The notes below the pieces were generated by a model that worked only from the letters and a program-made list of their open reading frames with translations, was not told the DNA's origin and searched no databases. A stretch of DNA of 64,000 nucleotides from Rariloculus sp965263005 (GTDB lineage Bacteria > Pseudomonadota > Gammaproteobacteria > Steroidobacterales > Rariloculaceae), in assembly GCF_965263005.1 (NCBI RefSeq), contig NZ_OZ253579.1, forward strand, positions 3,038,001 through 3,102,000, given 5' to 3'. Position numbers and translations under genes: made by a program. This document shows positions 1 to 8,733 of this stretch, in pieces; positions within the stretch are counted from its first letter, which is position 1; each line of letters begins with the position of its first letter.

Positions 1-320
1 GCAATCTCGCCCCTCGCCGAGGCATGAGACATGCGACCAGCCGCCTCGCGGACTTCCACCGCGTTTTCCGGCGTCAACGTCAGGAGCGTCACCGCCACGG
101 TTCGGGCGGTGTCTTCCACATACCGCCGCCCGGCCCAGGTCTCGCCCACGGTCCATGCCGGACCCGACACCGCCGGCACCAGCACCGCCATGGACTCGCG
201 CTGCGCCAGACCGTGGCTCAATACCGCGTTGACCGCCATGGACAGCGCGAGCAGCACCGCGAGCACGAACCGCGTGTCTCGGACCTTTCTCCGCTCGCTC
301 TGCATCGCCTCGTGCCTCAT
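1..320 (-). CDS. traE: TraE-like conjugative T4SS protein, partial at window edge
   Basis: Reading the minus strand from the ATG at 320 gives a peptide starting MRHEAMQSERRKVRDTRF, followed by one hydrophobic helix (VLAVLLALSMAVNAVL) and a periplasmic-looking stretch. This is the layout of TraE, the F-type relative of VirB8, an inner-membrane scaffold of the mating-pair channel. The frame stays open to base 1, so the C-terminus lies outside the window. It begins 10 bases after the traL stop and continues the traA-traL-traE order of F-like transfer operons. The assignment rests on order and topology because only about 106 residues are visible. Confidence 0.72.
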   Translation of the reverse strand, partial: MRHEAMQSERRKVRDTRFVLAVLLALSMAVNAVLSHGLAQRESMAVLVPAVSGPAWTVGETWAGRRYVEDTARTVAVTLLTLTPENAVEVREAAGRMSHASARGEI

Positions 321-330
321 GACCGCCGTC

Positions 331-624
331 TCACCCGGCAAACCGGCGCCGGTGGCTCGCAGGCGCCCCCTGAAGACGGAGCACTTCGCCTGGCAGAAAC
401 CAGTACACGGCGTGCATCACGATTCCGCCGCGCCCGCCGCGCTTGATGCGCCTCAACACGAGCCAGCCGCCCACACCGATGACCAGGCCCGGGACGAACG
501 CGTTGGCGGCCAACCCGAGCATCGCCGGGCCCATCAGGACCGCCGCCTCGTCCATCGTCCAGAACAGCCACCGCTCCGGATCGTCCAGGCGGCTCGGGAT
601 TGCAAAGCGTTCCGCTTCGTTCAT
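331..624 (-). CDS. traL: TraL-like conjugal transfer protein
   Basis: This 97-residue protein has the usual TraL size. A short soluble N-terminus (IPSRLDDPERWLFWTMDEA) precedes two close hydrophobic segments, then a basic loop RRIKRGGRGG and a C-terminal HAVYWFLPGE. The early arrangement of the WLFWTMDE segment and the late YWFLP motif are typical of the TraL family of F-type type IV secretion. TraL is a small inner-membrane pilus-assembly component. The gene lies 9 bases after the pilin stop and 10 bases before traE, so the three are very likely cotranscribed. Confidence 0.82.
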   Translation of the reverse strand: MNEAERFAIPSRLDDPERWLFWTMDEAAVLMGPAMLGLAANAFVPGLVIGVGGWLVLRRIKRGGRGGIVMHAVYWFLPGEVLRLQGAPASHRRRFAG

Positions 625-633
625 GGGATCGGC

Positions 634-966
634 CTAGACGATCGCCGTGCCGACGATGCTGGTGACGACCCCGGCGCCCGCGCCCGCGGCCACACCGACG
701 CCCACCGCGCCCATGATCTGGGTCGCGTTGAATCGCAGCACCGACCCCACCAGCGCCGCGCCCACCGCGAGCACCGCGGCGAGCTGTCCGCCCGTGCCCG
801 CGACCATGTCGGTCACGGTGGTGAGCGGGGCCGCGAAGGTCGTGTCGGTGGTGGCCCAGGCATCGGGGCCGCCGACCAGCGACAGCACCGCCGGCAACGC
901 TGCCACCGCCAGGCGCACCGCACAGGCCGCGCGCAGCGCGTTCAAAACATCGTCTCGCTTGTTCAT
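634..966 (-). CDS. traA: TraA/VirB2-type conjugative pilin precursor
   Basis: The product of about 110 residues has a basic N-terminus (MNKRDDVLNALRAA), a hydrophobic leader ending near PDAWA, and a short mature part with two Ala/Gly/Val-rich membrane helices (QLAAVLAVGAALVGSVL and a second near the C-terminus). This is the form of TraA or VirB2 pilins, which are stored in the inner membrane and polymerised into the pilus. I chose the ATG at 966, not the upstream codon at 993, because AGGGAG lies 7 bases before it and it starts just past the regulator stop at 971. It is the first structural gene of the leftward transfer operon. Confidence 0.75.
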   Translation of the reverse strand: MNKRDDVLNALRAACAVRLAVAALPAVLSLVGGPDAWATTDTTFAAPLTTVTDMVAGTGGQLAAVLAVGAALVGSVLRFNATQIMGAVGVGVAAGAGAGVVTSIVGTAIV

Positions 967-970
967 CTTG

Positions 971-1759
971 CTAACTCCCTCTATCGCTTCCATCGTCGGA
1001 CGTGGAGATTCGCCCGCGACTATCCAGCCAATCCACCAGGTCCGATTTCAGGTACCGCACCCAGCGGCCGATCTTGAGAAACCGCGGACCCTCGCCAGTG
1101 ATCCGGTAGCGCTCCAGCGTCCGGTGGCTCAGCTCCAGAAACGCCGCGGCCTCTTCGGTGTCCATGAATTTCGGGTGATCTTTTATCGCGCCGCCTCCGT
1201 GCCATACAGGCATCGGGGCACGCGCCGGAGCGGCAGCGGCCCGCAAGGCCATTGCCTCGACCACGGCGGCGACGATGGCCCGCCGTTCCGCCGGGCGCAC
1301 GTGTGTGCGCATCCAGCCTCGAACCCGGTCCAACGTCGTCAGGTACGGCGAGGCGCCGCGGCGCAGCCGCGCCACGAACTCCGGCTGACTCACCGACTGC
1401 TCTCCGAGCGACCAGGGTTTCAGGCCCGTCAACGAGATGAACGCTTCGATCTCAAATCCGAACAACGGCCCGAACGGCGTCTCGTGCATGAAGTCCCGAA
1501 TCCGGTCCGCCGTATGAAGCTTTACGGGCCTGCCCTTCATCAGGCCGTTTTTGACAAACCCCGGATCGCCCAGCACCGTGCGCCCGAAACGGCTCGCGCT
1601 TATGCCTTCGCGCTTGAGGTAGGCGCCGACGGACCGGCGCAGGGTCTCGTCGAACGAGGCTTCGAACAGCCGTTCGAACTGCGGGTCGCAAAAGGGGTTT
1701 CGCCGTGTCATGGCACCGAACATAAGCACATCGAGAAGCCGCGGCAATAGGTTTCGCAT
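971..1759 (-). CDS. Three-module DNA-binding regulator (two XRE-like segments plus excisionase-type HTH)
   Basis: The 262-residue protein ends with a clear excisionase/MerR-like helix-turn-helix (HTH_17, about residues 198-248: DTEEAAAFLELSHRTLERY, then GPRFLKIGRWVRY). Upstream, residues 45-91 (ISASRFGRTVLGDPGFV, GRPVKLHTADRIRDFM) and 126-150 (FVARLRRGASPYLTTLDRV) both resemble the recognition half of XRE-like phage regulators. It is the promoter-proximal gene of the traA-traL-traE cluster, with AGGA 8 bases before its ATG, so it probably controls transfer or excision. I do not recognise a named family for the full length. The HTH_17 call is firm; the XRE-like segments are inferred by eye. 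Confidence 0.75.
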   Translation of the reverse strand: MRNLLPRLLDVLMFGAMTRRNPFCDPQFERLFEASFDETLRRSVGAYLKREGISASRFGRTVLGDPGFVKNGLMKGRPVKLHTADRIRDFMHETPFGPLFGFEIEAFISLTGLKPWSLGEQSVSQPEFVARLRRGASPYLTTLDRVRGWMRTHVRPAERRAIVAAVVEAMALRAAAAPARAPMPVWHGGGAIKDHPKFMDTEEAAAFLELSHRTLERYRITGEGPRFLKIGRWVRYLKSDLVDWLDSRGRISTSDDGSDRGS

Positions 1760-1790
1760 CTCAGCGTCCTACAGTTCCCGACACCGGTAC

Positions 1791-1810
1791 GCTCCAATGC
1801 GCTCCAATGC
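1791..1810. repeat. Tandem 10-bp repeat, candidate operator
   Basis: The decamer GCTCCAATGC occurs twice in a row and is followed by related GCGTTCC and ACGCTCGG motifs. It sits between the divergent regulator (start 1759) and repressor (start 1987), where a binding site for either protein is expected. Function is inferred from position only. Confidence 0.4.
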
Positions 1811-1919
1811 GTTCCGTTACGCTCGGTTACGTAGATACGTGCAGTAAAATCAGCTTGTTATCCCGTCATATTGCGGTCGTTTGCGCAAGTCTCGTGGACA
1901 CGAAACCCTGAAAACCAGT

Positions 1920-1949
1920 TTGACGGTAGTCCATTTATCTCAATATACT
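1920..1949 (+). promoter_or_regulatory. Sigma-70-like promoter of the S24 repressor gene
   Basis: TTGACG at 1920-1925 and TATACT at 1944-1949 are separated by 18 bases and lie 37 bases upstream of the repressor ATG in a locally AT-rich stretch. The match to the -35 and -10 consensus is good (5/6 and 5/6), but no start-site evidence is available. Confidence 0.5.
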
Positions 1950-1986
1950 ACCTCTTGTCGAGCCGACGGAAACCTCCAAACAACCC

Positions 1987-2670
1987 ATGAAACCCGACCC
2001 GTTCCGCACGCGCCTCCGCGAGCTCCTGCGGCGCAACGGCCTGAACATGAGACAGGCCTCGCTCGCCATCGGCCGCAACCACTCCTTCCTGCAGCAGTAC
2101 CTCACCCGCGAACACCCCCGGGTGCTCCGCCACGGGGATTCGGAGGCGCTCGCGAACCTCCTCGGCTGCGAACCCGGGGAGCTGCGCCACCCCGTCGTAC
2201 CGCCTCGCCGCCCGGCCAAGCGCCAACGCCGCCGCCCGCCCGCCGGCACCCCGGTTGCCGAAATCCCGGAGCTCGTGGGCGCCGCTGCCGACGGGTGCCT
2301 CGCTCGCAACGAGGCCGTGCCGCGGGAAAGCCCGCGGTGGTATCTGCCCGATGCGATGCTGCGCCAGGAGACCGGAGCGAATCCCGGGAATCTACGGATC
2401 GTGCGCGTGCGCGGGGACGCCATGGAACCGCTCCTGAGCGAAGGCGACCGGCTCGTGATCGATACCGCCCGCAGACGCCCCACCACCGGGGAACTCTGCG
2501 TGCTATGGGACGGCAACGGCCTGGCGGTCAGGCGCGTGGAGATCGTGCACGGAACCGAGCCCGCGCAGTGGCGGCTCACGACCGCCAACCCGAACTATGC
2601 ACCCATCATGCGCCTCGCCAGGGAGGCCCGCATCGTCGCAACGGTGCTGTGGATATTCCGGCGGCCTTGA
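1987..2670 (+). CDS. LexA/S24-like repressor lacking protease catalytic residues
   Basis: The 227-residue protein has an N-terminal helix-turn-helix (residues 5-62, LNMRQASLAIGRNHSFLQQY), a basic Pro/Arg linker (70-88) and a C-terminal S24 peptidase fold (about 113-227). The S24 serine motif, normally GDSMEP, reads GDAMEP at 143-148, and the usual VKR lysine motif reads VRR at 181-183. Both catalytic residues of RecA-stimulated self-cleavage are therefore replaced. It probably binds as a dimeric repressor of the ICE but cannot relieve repression by LexA-type autolysis. It is divergent from the transfer regulator, the usual phage-like switch layout. Confidence 0.85.
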   Translation: MKPDPFRTRLRELLRRNGLNMRQASLAIGRNHSFLQQYLTREHPRVLRHGDSEALANLLGCEPGELRHPVVPPRRPAKRQRRRPPAGTPVAEIPELVGAAADGCLARNEAVPRESPRWYLPDAMLRQETGANPGNLRIVRVRGDAMEPLLSEGDRLVIDTARRRPTTGELCVLWDGNGLAVRRVEIVHGTEPAQWRLTTANPNYAPIMRLAREARIVATVLWIFRRP

Positions 2671-2759
2671 CCGATTCCCATCTCGCCGATCCCACCGGTC
2701 TGAACCGAACACCGCTCCCGGCCTACCCATGTACACCCAGGCGGCACCATGACTGGGTT

Positions 2760-2774
2760 ATTTCGTCACGAAAT
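2760..2774. promoter_or_regulatory. Perfect 7-bp inverted repeat, candidate operator
   Basis: ATTTCGT-C-ACGAAAT is a perfect palindrome with a one-base centre in the 240-base gap between the repressor and the next gene. It could be a repressor binding site for the gene at 2912. Apart from this palindrome I see nothing recognisable in 2671-2911. Confidence 0.35.
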
Positions 2775-2911
2775 CGGGCCACATCTGGCTGATTCCGCTA
2801 TTTTGACTCTGCCCATCGACCCGATTGAACTCGGCCTCTGCCAGCCGTGTGGATCACCACCTCAATCGGAAAAACGCACACTGCGCACAACCGAGGCCCT
2901 AGAGAACAACG

Positions 2912-3214
2912 ATGACACGGATCACGACCGACGAACTGCTCGAAATGATATTCGTCAACGCCGACGGAGAGGTGCTCGACCCCGAAACCACCCCCTATGT
3001 CCTGATGCCCCACCCGGGAGCACGCCCGACCACCCGCCCGTGCGAACTTTGCATTGCCCGAAAGGACCAATTCGGCTACGTCCCGCTCGATCTCGAGATG
3101 CCCAGTTTCGACGAAGCCAGAGCGGCCTGCGACGCTGTAAATGCACAGATGGACTGGACCCCGGAAGAGGCCGACCGAATTATTCTCGCCTCAATGGGAG
3201 GCGGAACAGCCTAG
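2912..3214 (+). CDS. Small acidic hypothetical protein
   Basis: The reading frame encodes 100 residues rich in Asp and Glu, with one CELC dithiol motif near residue 44 and no membrane segment or signal peptide. A weak ribosome site (GAGAAC) precedes the ATG. I do not recognise the family. Its position just downstream of the ICE repressor, in the same direction, suggests a small ICE accessory gene. Coding is supported by the ordinary protein-like composition but not by any homology I can name. Confidence 0.5.
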   Translation: MTRITTDELLEMIFVNADGEVLDPETTPYVLMPHPGARPTTRPCELCIARKDQFGYVPLDLEMPSFDEARAACDAVNAQMDWTPEEADRIILASMGGGTA

Positions 3215-3362
3215 TCTGACGTTGCAGCCATCGCCGACACCCGGCGCAAAGTTGGCCTGCCCGGCGACGTGGCGTGTTGCTCGCCCTGTTTCCACGGACC
3301 GCAACATCGTGCTCCGATGCAGAACGCCCGCTGTGCCTCCCACTTGATTATCCGACAGCCGC

Positions 3363-3480
3363 TCATGCGGCCATCCGAACGTATTCGTGATGGAGCCCAC
3401 CGACGCGCTTGAGCGCACCGTCGCTCTTCAGCTCTGGCGGCTGCCTTGGTCGCCTCTCTGGGGCGTCTTTATATGAGGAG
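3363..3480 (-). pseudogene. Possible C-terminal tail of an insertion-sequence transposase
   Basis: On the minus strand an open frame ends with GALKRVGGLHHEYVRMAA before the stop at 3363. It has the feel of a transposase tail stuck onto the broken end of the left integrase, and could explain that truncation. I cannot name the IS family and found no terminal inverted repeats, so this is a weak call. The rest of 3215-3427 shows nothing else. Confidence 0.2.
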
Positions 3481-3499
3481 AGATGTGAGGGGCTAGCTT

Positions 3500-4444
3500 C
3501 GTCCATGGCGCCTCCATGGTCTTCATAGGCTCGCCTTCGATTCCCCCGGGGATCACCCAGACGTCGCCGCGCTCGCGCGGGCGGTTCACCAGCACCCTCG
3601 CCGCCGCCGGCGACAGCGGCACGGTCCGCGGCCCCGTCTTGCTGTCCCTGAGCCGCAATTCGTCGCGCTCCAGATCCACTTCGTCCCAGCGCAACCTGAG
3701 AATCTCGTTGCGTCGGCACCCGGTCAGCATCAACAGCCGAATGGCGGCCGCGGCGTGAGATGAAATCTTCCCCTTCACTTCCATCTCGCGCAGCACCCGG
3801 CGCAAGCGAGTGAATTCCGCCTCCGTGAGAAACCGCTCGCGCCTTCTCGCCCGGTACCTGGCGACCGACACACAGGGGTTTATCCCCTCCGGAACGACCC
3901 CCCACGTCTCCCCCATGGTGAACATCGCCGACAGCGTATTGACGACTTGATTGGCCGCGGAAGGCACGTGATGCAGCCGATTGCGCAGTGCCCAGACCTC
4001 CTCGCGCTCCACGGCGTCGACCGGACGCTCGCCGAACTCGGGAAGGATGTACTTGTCGAGATCCCTACGAACCCGACGCGCGGTACTCGCCTTGCAGCGC
4101 ACCTCGACGTGCTCCGTGAGATACCGCTCGGCCACCTCCGCCACCGTGGGACCTTTCGGCGCCGGTGTCGGCGCCGCCACAGCCGCCTCTCCCGACTTGA
4201 TCCGCGCGATGATCAGCGCCGCCCGCTGGCGGGTCTGCTCGGCGGTGATCACACCGTGGCGGCCGACGGTCACGCGCCTGGATCGCCCCTGAGCCCGGGT
4301 CTGAACGACATAGACCTTTCTTCCGGAGGCATACACCCGTACCCCGAATCCCGACAACTCCCGGTCCCACTACACCGTATCTCTATCGACCGACAGGCTG
4401 TCCACCGTGCGTCGCGAAATCGTCGTGCGCTTGAGTTTCTCCAT
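3500..4444 (-). pseudogene. Decayed tyrosine recombinase (left copy of int1)
   Basis: This is a near copy of the intact integrase at 29592-30779, including the same start (MEKLKRTTISRRTVD) at 4444. Codon 25, TAT (Tyr) in the right copy, is TAG here, giving DRDTV-stop-WDREL. After PWTK near 3505 the similarity ends, removing the catalytic HDLRH box, the LGH box and the Tyr nucleophile. The core Arg (TGCRRNEIL) is still present. A frame open from 4357 to 3428 runs on into unrelated sequence. It cannot recombine DNA, but it remains a long homologous target for the right copy. Confidence 0.9.
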
Positions 4445-5383
4445 CGTCCCAGAATTCCCTGCGGCCTTACGCCGCCGCCTCCTCCAACCGAAGCACCTCG
4501 GGCAGAATGTTCGCCTCGATACTGTCGGCCACCCGGGCGGCCGACAACTTCTCCGTGTCCCGTGCCAGGTGGGCGTACCGGGCGGTCGTCTCGACGTTGC
4601 TGCGACCCAGCAGCTTGCCGATCATGGACAGGCTTTCCCCGAGCGCCAGGGCGCGAGAAGCAAAGCTGTGCCGCAGGTCGTGCAACCGCACATCCGCAAG
4701 ATCCGCCCGTACCCGCAGGCTATGCCAGTAATTGCTGAGGCTGGAAACATGAGACGCCGGCTTTCGCCCCACGAACACCCAGGGATTGCCTGCAATCCGT
4801 TTAATTTCATCCAGTACTCCCAAGGCGGTGGGCGTCAGTGGCACCATCCGGGCGCCGGTCTTGGTGTCCCTCAAGCGCAGTTCACCGGCGCTACGGTCCA
4901 CATCGTCCCAACGCAGCGTCGCGATCTCCTCGCTCCGGCACCCGGTGAGCATCAGCAAACGAATTGCCGCCACCGCCGGCGGCCACGGCGAGCCCTTCGC
5001 ATCGGCTTCGCATAACATCCGGCCGATCCGCCTGTATTCATCCCTGTTCAAAAATCGTTCCCGGTAATGGATCCTGTACCGGCGCACGGTCCGGCAGGGA
5101 TTGCATCCCGCCGGGCGCAGCCCCCAGTCATCCGCCAACGAGAACATCTTCGATAGCACCCACAACACCGGATTGGCCGTCCCCGGTCGGTCGCGCAACG
5201 CGTAGTGCAGCGCCGCCACGTGCTTGCGCTCCACCGAGCCGACGGGCATCTCGCCCAGCGCGGGAAGAATATGGTGGTGCAGCAGCTGCCGGTATCGCCT
5301 CATGCTCGACGCCTTGCATTGCACCGCCACGTAGATCTGCAAATAACGCTCCGCCAGGTCGGCGACGGTCGGCTCCCCCCCGG
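3505..5383. repeat. Left copy of a 1.9-kb direct repeat flanking the defence island
   Basis: The block spanning both integrase relics corresponds in order, orientation and spacing to about 29838-31711 on the right. Protein-level identity by eye is high throughout. Homologous recombination between the copies would release the roughly 26 kb between them as a circle. Confidence 0.8.
4467..5383 (-). pseudogene. N-terminally truncated tyrosine recombinase (left copy of int2)
   Basis: This matches residues from about EPTVADLAERYL to the C-terminal EEAAA of the intact recombinase at 30802-32004, but the whole arm-binding (DUF4102-like) N-terminal domain is gone. The join falls beside a run of C bases near 5383. 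TGCRSEEI, HDLRHSF and TARYAHL survive, but the box III LGH found in the right copy reads LGR, so a catalytic His is also lost. The frame starts only at a chance GTG (5387). The 22-base spacing to the neighbouring integrase relic is the same as in the right pair. Confidence 0.88.
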
Positions 5384-5475
5384 TCACGGCTGGCTCGACC
5401 TCTCGGTGGTGCGCGTGCCGAGCGCCTGCTCAGCCACGCGGTGCATCGGCGAGGCTCGCCGCAAAACTCCGGGCG

Positions 5476-5556
5476 TCAGGCGATTACGTACCGGTGTGTC
5501 GCCACGTCCTCGCGTTTTTGCTGCGCTTGCCAGAGATTGAACGGCTCATTAGCCAT
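5476..5556 (-). pseudogene. Truncated first 26 codons of a gene downstream of the helicase
   Basis: An ATG at 5556 overlaps the helicase stop, as expected for a coupled downstream gene. It encodes MANEPFNLWQAQQKREDV and eight more residues before a stop at 5476. The protein-like start followed by sequence that leads into the integrase relic suggests that a further gene of the helicase/methylase operon was cut off here. Its family cannot be identified from the fragment. Confidence 0.4.
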
Positions 5557-8500
5557 CGAGAATATCCTTCAACCTTGTCTCGACCGGCGGCGCGTTCGTC
5601 GGCGCCGTGAATTCCGGCGGCGTAAACAGCGCATTACCCGGCGACCACAATTCCATGCTTTCGGCGTGTTCCTCGAAATACGCCGCGTCGGTGGTTACAC
5701 GCAGGCGCTCGGTCATGCCGGGGGCGAGAAAACCGTATTCGCGTCGTCCCATGGGTTGCACATCCACCCCGGGCGGCATCAGGTCGACCGAACCGATCAC
5801 CCTGTCGAGATCGTCCATGGTGACTGCCGATATCGACCGCTCGGGCATGATCAGTTCATCCTCGGTCACCGCGTCGATATCGAATCCCCGTCCCTCGGCT
5901 TCGTCGGCTTGGCGCTTGATCGCATCGACCACGTTCGCCCTCTCGCGTGCATCGCGATCCCGTCCTGACAACACGGTCTGCGAGATCGTGCGCGGCAATT
6001 GTGCAAGGATCGGCTGGAGGCGGCCGACGACCGTTTCAAACAGACCGATGCGATTCCTAAGCACCCGATAAACGTCCGTTTCCACCGTATCCGAGTAATG
6101 AAGATTAACGATCCGAATGGTCTGGTGATTTTGGCCGAGACGGTCGATACGCCCGATCCGCTGTTCCACGCGCATGGGATTCCACGGCATATCGTAGTTG
6201 ATCAGGGCACCGCAGAACTGAAAGTTCAGTCCTTCTGCCGCAGCGTCAGTACATAGCAAGACTTCGGCTTCGCCATCGCGGAATCTCCGTTTTGCTTCGT
6301 CGCGGCTGATCCGCCGCCAATCGCCGTCTGCGGAGGGAATTTCTCCACCGCGTCCCGAGAAACACATTAAGTGCGCGTCTCTGCCTTTTCCCAGCGCCTC
6401 GCGCAAAAAATCCATAGTGTCCGTATATTGAGTGAACACCATTGCTTGACGGTAGCCATCCTTGCGCAGTTTCGTGAGGGCATCCTGCAGACTGGCCAAC
6501 TTGCTGTCTGCCGGCAATCGTTCGATCCCTTTGAGGAGCGCCCTGATGTCGGCTTTTTCCTCGGCGGCGAGCGCTTCACGGCCAAGCGCCGCCACATCGT
6601 CGGGATCTAGGATTTCGTCCATCGTTTCGTCGTCCGGTGCGTCGTCGTCCAAATCCATCAATCCCGTCCGAACACCGGCATTCATGGCGTCGAGGCGCTT
6701 GCGCAGCGTATTGCGCAGCGCGCTGAAACTGCTCGCGAGCCGGCGCCGGTAGATTGTCATCACGAAGCCCACCGCATTACGCTCGTCCGCGCTCGCCTGG
6801 TTATAGGTACTGGCGATGTAGTCCTCGACGGCCTCATAAAGTGCGCGTTCATCGAGCGTCATGTGAAGGAACTGATCATTCACCCGGCGATCGGCGATTC
6901 GGGTGTTTAGCAACCCCTGTTTGAAGTAACGGCGCAACAGCTCGCGGGTGTGCCTGGAGACCAATCGGCGGATCGGGGTATGTGCTCGCATGATGATGAC
7001 GGCGGCACGGCGTTCGGACGTCTCCAACTGGCGACGCGGGATGCCGGCATCGTCGCGAAGGGCGCGGAGCACCTTGTTCACCTTGAGACGGGACAGCCGC
7101 GTCATGCGCTTCGCGTCGGCCGACTCGACCGCGCCGTAGCGGCGTTCTACGGCCTGAAACAGCCGCGCCATTCGATCGAGGACACTGGCCGAAGGGTTTG
7201 GTTGGTCGACCTGGTCGAAAAAATCAAGGAAGGCTTGGGCCGACCATTCGGGGGGAAGCCCGAGCAGGTTCAGTAGGTCCCAGACCTCGATCGGGTGAAC
7301 CTGCATCGGTGTGGCGGTCAGCAGGACGAGACCCCCGGTGCGGTCTTTCAGACCCTGCATGAGGTGAAGCAAGGCGTTCGGCCCACCCTCCTTCGCCGCT
7401 CCCGCCGCTCTGCGGCGAGCGTGATGTGCTTCATCGAGCACGACGAGATCCCATGGCTCCGCGCTTTCCAAGACTGCTGCAGCTCGATCGCGCCTGCGAA
7501 TCAAGTGGCTTGAGGCGATCACAATCGGTTCCTTATGCCATGCCCTTTTGTCCACCGTGCGCTCATGGTTGCCCCGCAGCGCCGGTGATGGATACCACAC
7601 GAGTTTGCGGCCGTCGTAGATGGGCCAATTGAGGTTGAATTTCTCGCGAAGTTCAATCTGCCATTGCGCGAGGATCGCTTTGGGCGCCAGGATCAGTATT
7701 CGCTTTGCTCGACCGGACAGCCAAGCTTGCCGCAACAGCATGCCGGCTTGGATGGTTTTCCCGAGACCCACTTCATCTGCAATCAGGAGTTTGGGTGGCC
7801 AATTGCCGTAGAGGCGTTGGAACCCTCTCACTTGGTGCGGCCACGGCGTGATCGCCGAAGTGGTTTCGCCCACACGCTCGCCACCGTCGGGCATGGCGGG
7901 TGCCTTCTGGATGAAAGACCAGACACGGCTTCTCAAATCCGCTTGTCGGACCTCTACTGTAGTTTCCTGGGGAGCTCTGTTGGGCTTGTCGTGCGTCGAT
8001 TTGGCACGAATTTGACTACTGTCGTCTTGCTTGAGGCGGGCGGGTATATCGCTGGTCGGCATGAAACGCATCAGATTCTGGCGAGCGGCCTCGGGTACGT
8101 CGAGCACGATCAGGCGATTCGCTTTGTTGGCCCAAATGCGCGCGAAGTTCGACTCCTCATCGTCCACTCGGCCCGGGTCGAGCCCCCAACTCGTATAGAC
8201 GTTGATGCTTTCCCAATTATGCCGCCATCCGGCGGCGGTTTCGTTGAGGCTGCCGTTCCAGGCGATCTTGTCGCCCGCTCGGTCCTCGATGACACCGGCT
8301 TTTTCGTGAAAGATGCCGTCGACCGGGATTGGTTTCTTTTTAGCGTTGCAAGGTACTGCTACCTTCACGTCCAAATGGCCACGGGCGATCATCCAAGCCA
8401 GCAATTCCAGCGCGTCCGACGCGGCCGGATCAGGCGGCGCGAGTGGCAGATTCGCCAACCGTTGGTCTACCAGGTCACGCAACCGCTCCCCGTCTTCAAT

Positions 8501-8731
8501 GGCCTGAATTTCGGGCGGACCCAGTGTGCAGCCGACGACAAGACGCATGTGACCGCCGTTGCGGACCAGTTCTTCAACGCCTCGAGCGGCGAGCGCCAAC
8601 GCGCCCGCATTGAAGTATCCGGTCAGGCGATCGTACCTTTCGGCTTCCTCGAGCGCGGGGATATAGAACAATCGGACCAGATCACCATCGTCAGGCGTGT
8701 ACTTGCGCTGCCACTGATGATCGCAAAGCAT
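5549..8731 (-). CDS. PLD-like / SNF2 helicase of the DUF499-DUF1156 system
   Basis: The protein of about 1060 residues begins with a phospholipase-D-like region (IFHEKAGVIED, then AWNGSLNETA: an HxK...N pattern) at about residues 20-190. An SNF2-type superfamily 2 helicase follows: Walker A DEVGLGKTIQAG, Walker B VVLDEAHHARRR, motif III LLTATPM, and helicase-C motifs including LCTDAAAEGLNFQ and EQRIGRIDRLGQ. Such enzymes translocate on double-stranded DNA. I chose the ATG at 8731, just after the methylase stop, over the TTG at 8755. It is coupled to the DUF1156 methylase, so it is probably the DNA-remodelling or restriction arm of that system. Its C-terminus is complete (KDILDG). Confidence 0.88.
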   Translation of the reverse strand: MLCDHQWQRKYTPDDGDLVRLFYIPALEEAERYDRLTGYFNAGALALAARGVEELVRNGGHMRLVVGCTLGPPEIQAIEDGERLRDLVDQRLANLPLAPPDPAASDALELLAWMIARGHLDVKVAVPCNAKKKPIPVDGIFHEKAGVIEDRAGDKIAWNGSLNETAAGWRHNWESINVYTSWGLDPGRVDDEESNFARIWANKANRLIVLDVPEAARQNLMRFMPTSDIPARLKQDDSSQIRAKSTHDKPNRAPQETTVEVRQADLRSRVWSFIQKAPAMPDGGERVGETTSAITPWPHQVRGFQRLYGNWPPKLLIADEVGLGKTIQAGMLLRQAWLSGRAKRILILAPKAILAQWQIELREKFNLNWPIYDGRKLVWYPSPALRGNHERTVDKRAWHKEPIVIASSHLIRRRDRAAAVLESAEPWDLVVLDEAHHARRRAAGAAKEGGPNALLHLMQGLKDRTGGLVLLTATPMQVHPIEVWDLLNLLGLPPEWSAQAFLDFFDQVDQPNPSASVLDRMARLFQAVERRYGAVESADAKRMTRLSRLKVNKVLRALRDDAGIPRRQLETSERRAAVIIMRAHTPIRRLVSRHTRELLRRYFKQGLLNTRIADRRVNDQFLHMTLDERALYEAVEDYIASTYNQASADERNAVGFVMTIYRRRLASSFSALRNTLRKRLDAMNAGVRTGLMDLDDDAPDDETMDEILDPDDVAALGREALAAEEKADIRALLKGIERLPADSKLASLQDALTKLRKDGYRQAMVFTQYTDTMDFLREALGKGRDAHLMCFSGRGGEIPSADGDWRRISRDEAKRRFRDGEAEVLLCTDAAAEGLNFQFCGALINYDMPWNPMRVEQRIGRIDRLGQNHQTIRIVNLHYSDTVETDVYRVLRNRIGLFETVVGRLQPILAQLPRTISQTVLSGRDRDARERANVVDAIKRQADEAEGRGFDIDAVTEDELIMPERSISAVTMDDLDRVIGSVDLMPPGVDVQPMGRREYGFLAPGMTERLRVTTDAAYFEEHAESMELWSPGNALFTPPEFTAPTNAPPVETRLKDILDG

Positions 8732-8733
8732 GG

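Noticed and set aside
31..1750. Long plus-strand frames over the tra genes
   Set aside because: They are shadows of traE, traL, traA and the regulator; composition is unlike protein.
4467..5387. Functional 306-residue recombinase
   Set aside because: The start is a chance GTG, the arm-binding domain is missing and the LGH box His is Arg.
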